In this document: one piece after another, positions 37,860 through 46,100 of the stretch
Layout: each line of letters begins with the position of its first letter
Numbering within the stretch: position 1 is the stretch's first letter
DNA from: an uncultured Myxococcales bacterium
Lineage (GTDB): Bacteria; Myxococcota_A; Bradymonadia; UBA7976; VGTA01
Assembly: GCA_937146725.1 (NCBI GenBank)
Contig: CAKZRU010000182.1
Coordinates: 1-64,000, forward strand
DNA: 64,000 bases
Reading direction: 5' to 3'
The notes under the pieces: model-generated
What the model saw: only the letters and a program-made list of their open reading frames with translations
What the model was told of the DNA's origin: nothing
Database searches by the model: none
Translations under genes and position numbers: made by a program

Positions 37860-39254
37860 ATGCAAAAACTTGAGTTATCTCATTCAATTCATCACTTTAT
37901 CCCTAAATTGAACATCTTATTCTCTATATTACTCTTACTCAGTCTAGGTATTTATGCCTGTGATGATGAAGGAAATACAAATGGGAATGCGGTTGCCGGT
38001 AATGCAATGACGGGGGGTGAGAGTACTGCCGGCTTAGCTGATATGAATGGTGGTGAAAGTACGGCCGGTAATGGTATTGCATCATGCATGAGCGATAATG
38101 ACTGTCCAGCAGGTACTTTGTGTGATGCGAGTGAGCAGTCTTGTCGAAGCGCTTGTAATTTGGATCAAGATTGTAGTCCCAGCGAGGCATGTGTCGAAAA
38201 CTTTTGTACTGCAATCGCATTATGTGAAGGAGGCGTTGGTGGAACATGCTTAGAGGGAAGCTTATGCGATTGTAATGGGCGTTGCTTACCTCAAAGTGGT
38301 AATCCCTGCCAAAATGATTTGCAGTGTCAAGTGAGTGAATATTGCGATGCTTGTAAGGGACAGTGCCAAGAGCGAGTAAAGCCTTGTCAACCTTGCGCAG
38401 ATAGCTCTAGTTGTGAACGTCGTGATGATATTTGCTCTCCGGTGGGAGATCGAGGAAGCAATGTGTGCTTAAGAGCATGTGTAGGACAGGGGACTTGTGA
38501 TAATTTAGGGCCCGGATACCAATGCCAAACAGTAGGCACACAAGGTGACTTTTGCGTACCAGAGTCAGGTGAGTGCACGGCTCTAACAGAGTGTACACGG
38601 GATGCAGAATGCGATGCGGGTCTTTTCTGTAATGAACGCTCTCAATGTCAGATCGGCTGTGTAGATGATACTTCTTGCTCGGATGGGCTGGTATGTCAGG
38701 GTCTACGTTGTGCGCCATTGTGTACGGCAGACTCAGACTGTAGTGCAGAGGGTGCGGTCTGTAATGAGGAGGGGCGCTGTCAAATACCGGGAGGTTGCCA
38801 AAGTAGCCGAGATTGTTTAGAGCCAGAAACATACTGTAATCTTGATAACTTGACCTGTGTATCCGGCTGTCAAGTAGATGATGATTGCCTTGATGCAAGC
38901 AAAGAATGTATTGCTGGTCGCTGTCGGCCTCGTGGCTGTTCTCGTAACTATCAATGTAGCTTTGGTCAGGTATGCGACTTAGAAACAAATATGTGTGTGA
39001 TGGCAGAAGGTAGACACTGTGAAGCCGGGTGTGATCCTATGAATGCAGAAACTTCCTGTGGAGATGGTGGTCAACGTTGCTTATCTTTACAAGATGAAGA
39101 TGAAAATCCTTTGGGGGATTTTTGCTTTGAGCCCTGTCAAGCAGAGCCTAATCCTTGCCCTCAAGGCTATTCATGTGAAACTCTAGAAGACCCTAATGCG
39201 GGCGAACTTAAATTATGTATTCGGCGTTGTGATATGACTCCGGTGACTCAGTAA
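37860..39254 (+). CDS. Cys-rich EGF-like lipoprotein
   Basis: This 464-residue lipoprotein has a signal ending in IYAC and a Gly-rich linker with a duplicated GGESTAG. From about 78 on there are many short Cys-rich units of the type CxxDxDCxxxxxCxxxxCxxxC (for example SDNDCPAGTLCDASEQSC), like Dickkopf/EGF-type repeats of myxobacterial surface proteins. No catalytic motif is seen. It lies 60 bp after the pseudokinase gene and 5 bp before the PilR-like regulator gene, on the same strand. A surface-adhesion or matrix role is plausible but unproven. Confidence 0.8.
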   Translation: MQKLELSHSIHHFIPKLNILFSILLLLSLGIYACDDEGNTNGNAVAGNAMTGGESTAGLADMNGGESTAGNGIASCMSDNDCPAGTLCDASEQSCRSACNLDQDCSPSEACVENFCTAIALCEGGVGGTCLEGSLCDCNGRCLPQSGNPCQNDLQCQVSEYCDACKGQCQERVKPCQPCADSSSCERRDDICSPVGDRGSNVCLRACVGQGTCDNLGPGYQCQTVGTQGDFCVPESGECTALTECTRDAECDAGLFCNERSQCQIGCVDDTSCSDGLVCQGLRCAPLCTADSDCSAEGAVCNEEGRCQIPGGCQSSRDCLEPETYCNLDNLTCVSGCQVDDDCLDASKECIAGRCRPRGCSRNYQCSFGQVCDLETNMCVMAEGRHCEAGCDPMNAETSCGDGGQRCLSLQDEDENPLGDFCFEPCQAEPNPCPQGYSCETLEDPNAGELKLCIRRCDMTPVTQ

Positions 39255-39268
39255 GCGACTTGAAGCAA

Positions 39269-40828
39269 ATGACTTTAAAACGCGCTGAAAAGCCCAAAGT
39301 TCTTGTTGCTGATGATGAGCTTTCCCTACGGGAAGTTCTCAGCATCTTTTTGGAACAAGAAGGCTTTGAAGTTCATATTGCCATCAATGCTGATGAAGCA
39401 TGTCAACTAATCTCCCAAATTGACTTTTCATTGGTGCTGTCCGACTTACGCATGCCACGAGGGGGTGGCATGAAGGTACTTGAGTATCTGCAAAAGCAAA
39501 ATCATGATGCTTTGATTATCATGATGACCGCCTATGCCAGTCCCGAAACAGCAGTGGAAGCGATGAAGCTAGGTGCTCATGATTATATGGTGAAGCCCTT
39601 TCAACTCGAATCATTGCGAGTGACTTTAAACCGAGCCTTAGAACATTATGATCTGAAACAAGAAAATCGTCAGCTCAAAGAAACAATTAAAGAACGAGAG
39701 CGCTTTGAAGGTTTGATTGGACGTTCGGCTTCTATGCGTCATATCTTCACCTTAATTGAAAGGGTTGCACCCGCCAAAACACCGGTGCTTATTATGGGAG
39801 AAAGTGGTACGGGGAAAGAAATGGTGGCCCAAGCGATACATAAGCAAAGCAATCGTGCTTCTGGGCCCTTTATCGCACTCAACTGCGCCGCCTTGCCAGA
39901 ACATCTGCTAGAAAGCACCTTATTTGGGCATCGTAAAGGCTCATTCACCGGTGCGTTAGAGCATCGACAAGGGCTTTTTCAAGCCGCACATCAAGGCACC
40001 TTGTTTTTGGATGAGATTGGGGAAATGCCTTTAGCGATGCAGGCCAAAGTCTTAAGAGCTTTACAAGAGCAAAAGGTGATGGCAGTGGGCAGTCTTGAAG
40101 AAGAAGAAATTAATCTTAGGATTCTTGCAGCAACCAATCGCCCTTTACTTGAAGATGTCAGTGCGGGTCGGTTTAGGGAAGATCTGTATTACCGTCTTAA
40201 TGTCATTCCCATTCATCTTCCTCCTTTGCGAGAACGCCCCTCAGACATTCCCTTACTCATAGATCATTTTATTAAGTATTATGCTTTGGAATTTGGAAAA
40301 GTGGTGAAGCGGGTAAATCCGATGGTGATGAGTGCTTTAACCCAATCCTCCTTTCCCGGAAATGTCCGAGAGTTAAAAAATCTTGTAGAAAGAGCAGTGA
40401 CTTTAGCAACCAGTGAAGAATTAAGCGCTAAAGATTTTTTGTGGGAGAGTACCACAAACTTTATCATGAAGATTGCTGATCCGAATGAATCTCAAAGTCA
40501 GTCTTTTCAAGAATCGCAATCGAATCACAGTCAGATAACATCTGATACCTTTGCTCATCAAGACTCAGTTCTCAATCAAGACTCAAAAGAGTTAACAGAT
40601 AATCTTTCAGCCCTAGCCCTACTGATCCAAGAGCTAGATGATCAATATGGAGTGTCAACTGAGAACAGTACATGGTCGATGGAACGCTGTCTCGAAGATC
40701 TAGAAAAAGGGCTGATTAAAGAAGCTTTGGATCGCTGTTCGGGTAATCGTACAGAAACGGCAAAGTATTTAGGATTGACCTTTAGATCATTACGTTATCG
40801 ACTTAAGAAGCTTAATATTGATCATTAG
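39269..40828 (+). CDS. pilR: Sigma-54-dependent response regulator, PilR-like
   Basis: About 519 residues of the NtrC family. It has a receiver domain with phospho-acceptor Asp in VLSDLRMPRGG near 58, and an AAA+ domain with Walker A GESGTGKE and Walker B LFLDEIGEM. The sigma-54 contact loop reads GSFTGA instead of the usual GAFTGA. A C-terminal Fis-type helix-turn-helix (CSGNRTETAKYLGLTFRSLRYRL) closes the protein. It activates RNA polymerase at sigma-54 promoters when phosphorylated. A clear sigma-54 promoter and three palindromes lie just downstream, ahead of two type IV pilin genes, so pilin control as in PilR is likely. No sensor kinase (PilS) is adjacent. Start: the ATG at 39269 or a TTG nine bases upstream; the site between them is weak. 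Confidence 0.88.
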   Translation: MTLKRAEKPKVLVADDELSLREVLSIFLEQEGFEVHIAINADEACQLISQIDFSLVLSDLRMPRGGGMKVLEYLQKQNHDALIIMMTAYASPETAVEAMKLGAHDYMVKPFQLESLRVTLNRALEHYDLKQENRQLKETIKERERFEGLIGRSASMRHIFTLIERVAPAKTPVLIMGESGTGKEMVAQAIHKQSNRASGPFIALNCAALPEHLLESTLFGHRKGSFTGALEHRQGLFQAAHQGTLFLDEIGEMPLAMQAKVLRALQEQKVMAVGSLEEEEINLRILAATNRPLLEDVSAGRFREDLYYRLNVIPIHLPPLRERPSDIPLLIDHFIKYYALEFGKVVKRVNPMVMSALTQSSFPGNVRELKNLVERAVTLATSEELSAKDFLWESTTNFIMKIADPNESQSQSFQESQSNHSQITSDTFAHQDSVLNQDSKELTDNLSALALLIQELDDQYGVSTENSTWSMERCLEDLEKGLIKEALDRCSGNRTETAKYLGLTFRSLRYRLKKLNIDH

Positions 40829-40873
40829 GTTTGAGGGTAGAGGTTGGAAAAAGAGAAAACTACATTAACTGAC

Positions 40874-40951
40874 TGACAAAATTTGTCACTTTTGGTGTTC
40901 TCTAACCTGACAAAAATTGTCACCTAGATATTGATCTGACAATTTTTGTCT
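40874..40951. promoter_or_regulatory. Three TGACAA-type palindromes, candidate PilR binding sites
   Basis: TGACAAAATTTGTCA (40874-40888), TGACAAAAATTGTCA (40908-40922) and TGACAATTTTTGTCT (40937-40951) share one dyad, TGACAA-N3-TTGTCA. The starts are 34 and 29 bp apart, about three helical turns, so bound dimers would lie on nearly the same face. Upstream activating sites of NtrC-like regulators have this form. That PilR binds here is inference. Confidence 0.72.
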
Positions 40952-41093
40952 CAATGATGAGAAGTGAGAGGCTTTATTCTTGAGCCACAGAATCATACTA
41001 AAGAGTGGTGCTGATCATTTTAAAAAGCTTAAGAGCCCTTAATTATTATGAAAATCCACTTTAAGTTAACATCAGCACACGTTTTTGTTATAA

Positions 41094-41110
41094 TTGGCAC
41101 AGTATTTGTT
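41094..41110 (+). promoter_or_regulatory. Sigma-54 promoter for pilin gene
   Basis: TTGGCACAGTATTTGTT matches the -24/-12 pattern TGGCAC-N5-TTGCW with the exact spacing between the GG and the -12 G; only the -12 C is replaced by T. Predicted transcription begins about 12 bp later, giving a leader of about 35 nt before the first pilin gene. Confidence 0.82.
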
Positions 41111-41157
41111 AATAGTTATTAAGGTTTTATAACTTATTTGTATTCATAGGTATGCCA

Positions 41158-41706
41158 ATGCGCGTTCTCAAAAAAACTTCACCAAGCAATCAGGCTTTTG
41201 TTGGCCAATCTCAAAAAGGGATGACCTTGATTGAGATGATGGTTGTGGTTGTGATCTTGTCTATCTTGACGACCTTGGGTGTGACCGGATACAAAAAGCT
41301 TGTGTATCAAGCTCGCAATGCAGAGGCTTATCAATTTTTAGGCGCGATTCGTGCTGCTCAAAATACTTATTATCAAGCTTTTGGACAGTATGCGGGTACT
41401 GATAATTGGGCCGAATGGCCTCTTGGGCCTTTTGCAGTGGAAAGCCGTGCAGATTGGGGTGAGATTGCTCAAGACCCCGTTTGGCAAACCTTAGGTGTAA
41501 GACCAGAAGGTCCGGTTTGGTTCAAATATAGAGTCAGAGCGAGCGATGATCCCGCTCGTGCTCCGGCAAATATCTTTCGCCCCCGTCCTAGTGGTCCATG
41601 GTTTCAAGCGCAAGCTCGAGGTGACTTTAATGGAGATGGGACAACCTCTCTGTTTGAAATTACCTCCATCCGTAGCGAGGTATATACCTCTAATCTCAAT
41701 GAATAA
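41158..41706 (+). CDS. Type IV prepilin-like protein 1
   Basis: About 182 residues. A short basic leader ends in Gly and is followed by MTLIEMMVVVVILSIL, the prepilin-peptidase site (G|MTLIE, with Glu5) and hydrophobic helix of type IV pilins and pseudopilins. The helix continues as QARNAEAYQFLGAIRAAQNTYY. The C-terminal part holds GDFNGDGTTSLFEI, a calcium-binding-loop-like motif. It is the first gene behind the sigma-54 promoter. Start: ATGs at 41152 and 41158; an AGG sits seven bases before the second, which I chose. It could be the major pilin, a minor pilin or a pseudopilin. Confidence 0.87.
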   Translation: MRVLKKTSPSNQAFVGQSQKGMTLIEMMVVVVILSILTTLGVTGYKKLVYQARNAEAYQFLGAIRAAQNTYYQAFGQYAGTDNWAEWPLGPFAVESRADWGEIAQDPVWQTLGVRPEGPVWFKYRVRASDDPARAPANIFRPRPSGPWFQAQARGDFNGDGTTSLFEITSIRSEVYTSNLNE

Positions 41707-41856
41707 GTCGAGCAGACTTGTCCATTTCTTTCATTTAATTAGTTTAATTGGAAAGCAAAGTGTTAAAAAAGTTTAAGATTTAACTCTTGTTTACAGTCAA
41801 AACTCATGCAATCTTTTTTTATCCCCAAGCCCACACGCCATCAGAGGAGTATATCG

Positions 41857-42399
41857 ATGCGTAATCAAAATAAAGGCTTTACCTTGATCGAGCTGATGAT
41901 CGTTGTCACCATCATCGGCATTCTTGCAGTTGTTGCTGGTCCTGAGCTCATGAAGTATCAAATTCGTGCGAAGACTGCCGAAGCAACTCAAAATGTTTCT
42001 AAAGTTGCAGATGGTGCACGTGCTTACTATCTCGCTGAAATGACCAACCGCCAGGGTGCACTTATTCCAAAGCAGTTCCCAACTTCTTTTGGTCCTACTC
42101 CAGCAAACTTTGCTTGTGCTAATAATGCACCTCTTAAGCATGACCCAACTCAGTTTAATGACGCACAAACCTTTGGTAATGCAACTTGGCAGAGTCTTCA
42201 ATTCTCAGTGTCGAAGCCCTTCCTTTTCCGCTATCAATTTGCAACTCAAGGTACCGGTCAGGCAGCTTTCTTTACCGCTCGTGCCGAGGGTGATCTAGAC
42301 TGTGATGGTCTATCATCTCTTTATGAGCAAACCGGTCTTGTTGACAATAATAACCAAGTTGTTATCAACCAATTGTTCCGTCGCGATCCCCTTGAGTAG
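41857..42399 (+). CDS. pilA: Type IV pilin (PilA-like)
   Basis: 180 residues. The leader MRNQNKG is followed by FTLIELMIVVTIIGILAV, a classic N-methyl-Phe pilin sequence with cleavage after Gly7 and Glu at +5. The globular head contains a Cys pair spaced for a disulfide (FACANN and DLDCDG). The latter lies in GDLDCDGLSSLYEQ, the same position as the calcium-loop-like GDFNGDG motif of the previous pilin. AGAGGAG lies just before the ATG at 41857 and favours it over a 17-residue upstream extension in frame. It is probably in one transcript with the previous pilin and is closed by the terminator at 42521. Confidence 0.9.
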   Translation: MRNQNKGFTLIELMIVVTIIGILAVVAGPELMKYQIRAKTAEATQNVSKVADGARAYYLAEMTNRQGALIPKQFPTSFGPTPANFACANNAPLKHDPTQFNDAQTFGNATWQSLQFSVSKPFLFRYQFATQGTGQAAFFTARAEGDLDCDGLSSLYEQTGLVDNNNQVVINQLFRRDPLE

Positions 42400-42520
42400 G
42401 ATCAGCACGTAAACAATACATAGATCAAGCTAAGAGGCTAAGGTTCAATAAATCTTGCTGCTCTTACTTGATAGATGACCAGAGCTTTGGGGGAATAATC
42501 CCAAGGGTCTAAAAATGAAA

Positions 42521-42556
42521 TAAGGCTTTTAGCAACGCTAAGAGCCTTAGTTTTTT
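42521..42556 (+). terminator. Rho-independent terminator after pilin genes
   Basis: A 13-bp stem (TAAGGCTTTTAGC / GCTAAGAGCCTTA, one G-U pair) with a 3-nt loop is followed by G and six T residues. Stem strength and T-tract are textbook. Confidence 0.88.
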
Positions 42557-42614
42557 GAAAACTTCTCATGAAAGTCGCTTGACAGTATTGGGCTTAATGT
42601 TTAGCTTCTCAATA

Positions 42615-42636
42615 ACTGAATGAATAGTCATTCAGT
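42615..42636. promoter_or_regulatory. FadR-type operator (perfect palindrome)
   Basis: ACTGAATGA-ATAG-TCATTCAGT has perfect 9-bp arms. The core TGAATGAATAGTCATTCA fits the known operator of Bacillus subtilis FadR (YsiA), TGAATGA-N4-TCATTCA. It sits at the predicted transcription start of the TetR gene itself, so autorepression is likely. Confidence 0.82.
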
Positions 42637-42738
42637 TTTTACTTTACTTGATCATTCGTAAATAACAGTAGCGCTCGCGCTTTGGTTCAAAGTACGAGTC
42701 AATGGAGCTGTTTATCTATTCATACATGATGAGGATTC

Positions 42739-43389
42739 ATGGGTACATCTAAGTCGAATGTAAGCTCGACCCTCCCAGAAAAAAGTCAGCGAGAAAAGCC
42801 ACAGCGAGGTGAGCGACGCTCAGCCATTTTGGAAGCGGCCATTGATACCTTTGCTGAAAGAGGCTTTCATCATGCGCGTGTCAGTGATGTTGCTCGTCAA
42901 GCAGGCGTTGCTGATGGGACAATCTATCTGTATTTCAAAAGCAAGGATGATCTGCTAATCTCTTTGTTTGAAGAAAAGATGGAAGTAATCGTCGATACCT
43001 TTCGCTTGGAAGTAAACCGCTTTGACAGTGCTCAAGAGCGAATCAAATGCTTTATCCAACTTCATCTCAAAATGGTTGCTGAGCGGCCTGCTTTAGCCGA
43101 GGTGATGACTGTTGAACTTAGACAGAGTGCTAAGTTTATGCGCGAATACAAAGCACCACAGTTTGGAGCTTACTTAGGGCTTTTGGGCGATATCATTTCC
43201 TATGGTCAAGAGCGAGGCGAAATTAATCAAAGTTTTGATCCTTTATTAACTCGCCGAATCATTTTTGGGGCATTAGATGAATTGAGCTTGTATTGGGTAA
43301 GTAGCAAGCGACCTCAGCACTCCTTAGAGCGTCTAAGTGATGAATTATGGGCGTTATGTGCCCAAGGTTGCTTTGGCTCGAGTACCTGA
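42739..43389 (+). CDS. fadR: TetR-family regulator, FadR (YsiA)-like
   Basis: 216 residues. The N-terminal helix-turn-helix reads RVSDVARQAGVADGTIYLYFKSKDDLLISLF, very close to B. subtilis FadR, and the C-terminal ligand domain keeps RRIIFGALDELSLYW where that protein has a similar IFGTIDE segment. B. subtilis FadR represses fatty-acid beta-oxidation genes, including etfAB, and is released by long-chain acyl-CoA. Here the next genes are etfBA, and a matching operator precedes this gene. The first 25 residues are basic and Ser-rich. No second operator is visible before etfB, so etfBA control may come through read-through or another site. Note that E. coli FadR is an unrelated GntR protein. Confidence 0.85.
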   Translation: MGTSKSNVSSTLPEKSQREKPQRGERRSAILEAAIDTFAERGFHHARVSDVARQAGVADGTIYLYFKSKDDLLISLFEEKMEVIVDTFRLEVNRFDSAQERIKCFIQLHLKMVAERPALAEVMTVELRQSAKFMREYKAPQFGAYLGLLGDIISYGQERGEINQSFDPLLTRRIIFGALDELSLYWVSSKRPQHSLERLSDELWALCAQGCFGSST

Positions 43390-43509
43390 TTAAATTCCCT
43401 GATCAGTCCGCCCAAGCTTTAATGATAATTAATCTATTTCTATTCACAACATATACAAAATACACAGCAGTATATTGACAGTTAACCGATCATCCATTGA
43501 GGAGATTAT

Positions 43510-44271
43510 ATGAAGATTTTGGTCACTGCAAAACGAGTCACAGATTGGGACTCAAAAGTACTTCCTACCAGCGATGGTACAGGCATCAACTTTGATAATG
43601 TTGATTTTAAGATGAATCCTTTTTGTGAAATTGCGGTTGAAGAAGCAATTCGCATTGCTGATGCATCCGATGATGATTGCGAGATCGTCGTTGTTGCCAT
43701 CGGTGATGATGAAGCGACTCAACAAGTCCGCCAAGCCCTAGCAATGGGTGCAAACAAAGGGATTTTGATCGAATGTGAAGAATCTGAGCTTGATTCAGAC
43801 TATGTTGCCAAGCTTCTTGTTAAAGTCTGTGAAGAAGAAGAAATTGACTTGGTTCTTTTGGGTAAGCAGGCGGTTGATGGCGACAGCAATCAGGTGGGCC
43901 AGTTGATGGCTGAGTACTTGGGTTGGCCACAAGCAACTTTTGCTTATAAGGTCGAGCCACAGGGCAATGGTGAAATGACAGTACAACGCGAAGTTGATGG
44001 TGGTGTTGAAACCGTATCACTTAGCTTACCCGCAGTCATCACCACTGATTTACGTCTTAACGAGCCTCGCTATGCCACTCTACCCAATATTATGAAGGCT
44101 AAACGTAAGCCTTTTGACACTATGGAACCCGATGATCTTGATGTTGAACTCGGGGAACCAAAGGTAGAAGTGATTGGCTATAGCCTTCCTTCTGAGCGTC
44201 AAGCTGGCCAAATGGTCGCTAGCGTTGAAGAACTTATGGAAAAGCTTGCCAACGAAGCTAAGGTCATCTGA
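43510..44271 (+). CDS. etfB: Electron transfer flavoprotein subunit beta
   Basis: 253 residues. It begins MKILVTAKRVTDWDSKV and has IVVVAIGDDEATQQVRQALAMGANKGI and LGKQAVDGDSNQVGQLMAEYLGWPQATF, all standard EtfB. The conserved recognition region LRLNEPRYATLPNIMKAKRKP is present. EtfB binds AMP and pairs with EtfA to carry electrons from acyl-CoA dehydrogenases to the respiratory chain. GAGGAG lies before the ATG. The gene is 48 bp upstream of etfA and probably co-transcribed. Confidence 0.97.
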   Translation: MKILVTAKRVTDWDSKVLPTSDGTGINFDNVDFKMNPFCEIAVEEAIRIADASDDDCEIVVVAIGDDEATQQVRQALAMGANKGILIECEESELDSDYVAKLLVKVCEEEEIDLVLLGKQAVDGDSNQVGQLMAEYLGWPQATFAYKVEPQGNGEMTVQREVDGGVETVSLSLPAVITTDLRLNEPRYATLPNIMKAKRKPFDTMEPDDLDVELGEPKVEVIGYSLPSERQAGQMVASVEELMEKLANEAKVI

Positions 44272-44319
44272 GCTACAGGGTTCAGTCAAACATACTAAAT
44301 CAATTAAGAAGGTATTATT

Positions 44320-45294
44320 ATGAGTAAGATTATTGTCCTTGCTGAGCACTCAGAGGGTAGCGTTGTTAAAGCCTCTCTCAATGCGATTACAGCAGCAAAG
44401 CAACTTGCAGAAAAAGTAGGCGGTGGTTTTGATATTGCTGTCGTTGGCCATGGTATTAGTTCCGTCGCTTCAGCACTGACGACCTATGGTGCAGGTACAG
44501 TATATCAAGTTGAGGATGCTGCTTTTGAAGGGTATACAGCCCAAGCTTATGCACAAGGGTTCCACAAGGCGGTTGAAGCATCCGGAGCAAGCTTTGTTGT
44601 TGTTGCATCTACCGCTAAGGGTAAAGACTGCACGCCTCGTGTTGCCGCTCGTCTTGATGCGGGTATGGCCAGCGATGTTATTGGGATTGAAGGAGATGCA
44701 TCCGGTTTAATCTATGTGCGTCCAATGTGGGCCGGTAACATCATTGGTCGAGTGAAGATCAATACCGATGTTCAAGTCCTTACCGTTCGTACAACTGAGT
44801 TTGATGCTGCCGAGAGTACTGGTGGTGCAAGTGCAGTAGAGAGTATTTCAGCAGGTATCGATGCAAGTAGCATTCGTATGCGCTATGTTGGGATCGATGC
44901 GGTTAAGTCTGATCGTCCGGCCCTCACTGATGCCGATGCGGTTGTTTCTGGTGGTCGCGGTCTTAAAGAGGGTGAAAACTTTGATAAGATCGTTGCTCCT
45001 CTTGCGGATGAACTCAATGCGGCCATCGGTGCAAGTCGTGCGGTTGTCGACTTGGGTTGGGTACCAAACGACTGGCAGGTCGGTCAAACCGGTAAAGTGG
45101 TTGCACCAAACCTTTACATTGCTGTTGGGATTAGTGGTGCCATTCAGCACTTGGCCGGTATGAAGGGCTCAAAGACAATTGTTGCGATCAATAAAGATCC
45201 GGAAGCGCCTATTTTCCAGGTTGCTGACTATGGTCTTGTGGCTGATCTCTTTGACGTAGTGCCTCAGATTACCGCTAAGCTTAAGGAGCGCTAA
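44320..45294 (+). CDS. etfA: Electron transfer flavoprotein subunit alpha
   Basis: 324 residues. The C-terminal FAD domain has [53 protein letters not shown] and [20 protein letters not shown], diagnostic for EtfA. It forms the FAD-containing heterodimer with EtfB. The stop is immediately followed by the GTG start of the redoxin gene, so all three are probably one operon. Confidence 0.97.
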   Translation: MSKIIVLAEHSEGSVVKASLNAITAAKQLAEKVGGGFDIAVVGHGISSVASALTTYGAGTVYQVEDAAFEGYTAQAYAQGFHKAVEASGASFVVVASTAKGKDCTPRVAARLDAGMASDVIGIEGDASGLIYVRPMWAGNIIGRVKINTDVQVLTVRTTEFDAAESTGGASAVESISAGIDASSIRMRYVGIDAVKSDRPALTDADAVVSGGRGLKEGENFDKIVAPLADELNAAIGASRAVVDLGWVPNDWQVGQTGKVVAPNLYIAVGISGAIQHLAGMKGSKTIVAINKDPEAPIFQVADYGLVADLFDVVPQITAKLKER

Positions 45295-45864
45295 GTGGCG
45301 CGTACGCCTTCCACAATGCAAGATCTCGGCACGCTGATGCCAAGTTTTGAGCTTCCTGATACAGAGGGAACTCTGTTTAGCACTGAGCGTGATTTGAGTG
45401 GACAAGGAACTTTGGTGATTTTTATGTGTAATCACTGTCCCTTTGTGATTCATTTACGCGAGGTTTTGGCTACATTTGGCAATGAGATGCAAGATCGCGG
45501 ATTAAGCGTGGTTGCCATTTCTTCCAACGATGTGGAAAACTATCCTATGGATGGTCCCAAAGAAATGAAGCTTGAACGCCAAAAAGCGGGCTATCTATTT
45601 CCGTATTTATATGATGAAAGCCAAGAGGTTGCGCGCGCCTTTACTGCGGCCTGTACGCCTGACTTTTTCTTATATGATGCTCAAAACCGTCTTGTTTATC
45701 GTGGACAGTTTGATGATAGTCGGCCCGGTAATCAAATCCCGGTAAGCGGAGACTCTTTAAGGGCTGCCTGCGAGTCTTTATTAAGTACAGGTTCAGTGGA
45801 TGAAGCGATTGAACAACGCCCTAGTTTAGGGTGTAATATCAAGTGGCGTGATTCATTGAGTTAA
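45295..45864 (+). CDS. Thioredoxin-fold protein, peroxiredoxin-like (PRX-like1 type)
   Basis: 189 residues. The thioredoxin/AhpC-TSA fold has the motif FMCNHCPFVI, where CNHC gives a CxxC-type redox pair near residues 45-48. AISSNDVENYPMDGPKEM and FDDSRPGNQIPVSG follow, as in the PRX_like1 group often annotated as thioredoxin family protein. It is cytoplasmic, with no signal. The GTG start directly abuts the etfA stop, indicating translational coupling. It may protect or regenerate thiols in the same metabolic setting; no substrate can be named. Confidence 0.88.
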   Translation: MARTPSTMQDLGTLMPSFELPDTEGTLFSTERDLSGQGTLVIFMCNHCPFVIHLREVLATFGNEMQDRGLSVVAISSNDVENYPMDGPKEMKLERQKAGYLFPYLYDESQEVARAFTAACTPDFFLYDAQNRLVYRGQFDDSRPGNQIPVSGDSLRAACESLLSTGSVDEAIEQRPSLGCNIKWRDSLS

Positions 45865-45882
45865 GACGTAGGTTTAGATTAT

Positions 45883-45905
45883 GCAGGTAAGCACATCTTA
45901 CTTGC
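45883..45905 (+). terminator. Hairpin downstream of etfBA-redoxin operon
   Basis: GCAGGTAAG/CTTACTTGC forms a 9-bp stem with one G-U pair and a 5-nt loop, 18 bp after the stop. No T-tract follows, so it may be a transcript-end stabiliser rather than an intrinsic terminator. Confidence 0.4.
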
Positions 45906-46100
45906 TGAATCTTACTGACTTGTAGGATCAGATTTGAGATCTTACTTGTACTATGCAAGCGACTCTGTTCCACTCGGCCATCATTATATTTATTAATTTT
46001 ACTGTAACACTTAGCTAGATCGTATCGTTATAGGTCGAATCGTTTGTTATTTAGCCTGTGTAACGATGACAGCTCCCATCAATGATTAAATGGATATTAC

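Larger units (their letters stand above)
40829..41157. other. Intergenic region with pilin control elements
   Basis: This gap between the PilR-like gene and the first pilin gene holds three TGACAA-type palindromes and a sigma-54 promoter, each listed separately. Nothing suggests a gene in the remainder. The palindromes end about 140 bp upstream of the promoter, a usual enhancer-to-promoter distance for NtrC-family control. Confidence 0.7.
42400..42738. other. Intergenic region: pilin terminator and TetR operator/promoter
   Basis: It holds a strong intrinsic terminator (42521-42556), then a TTGACA-like -35 (42579-42584) with a weak TAGCTT -10 17 bp on (42602-42607), then the FadR-type operator at 42615-42636. 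A second small hairpin (CTTTGGG/CCCAAGG, about 42484-42505) precedes the terminator. No gene is seen. Confidence 0.7.
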
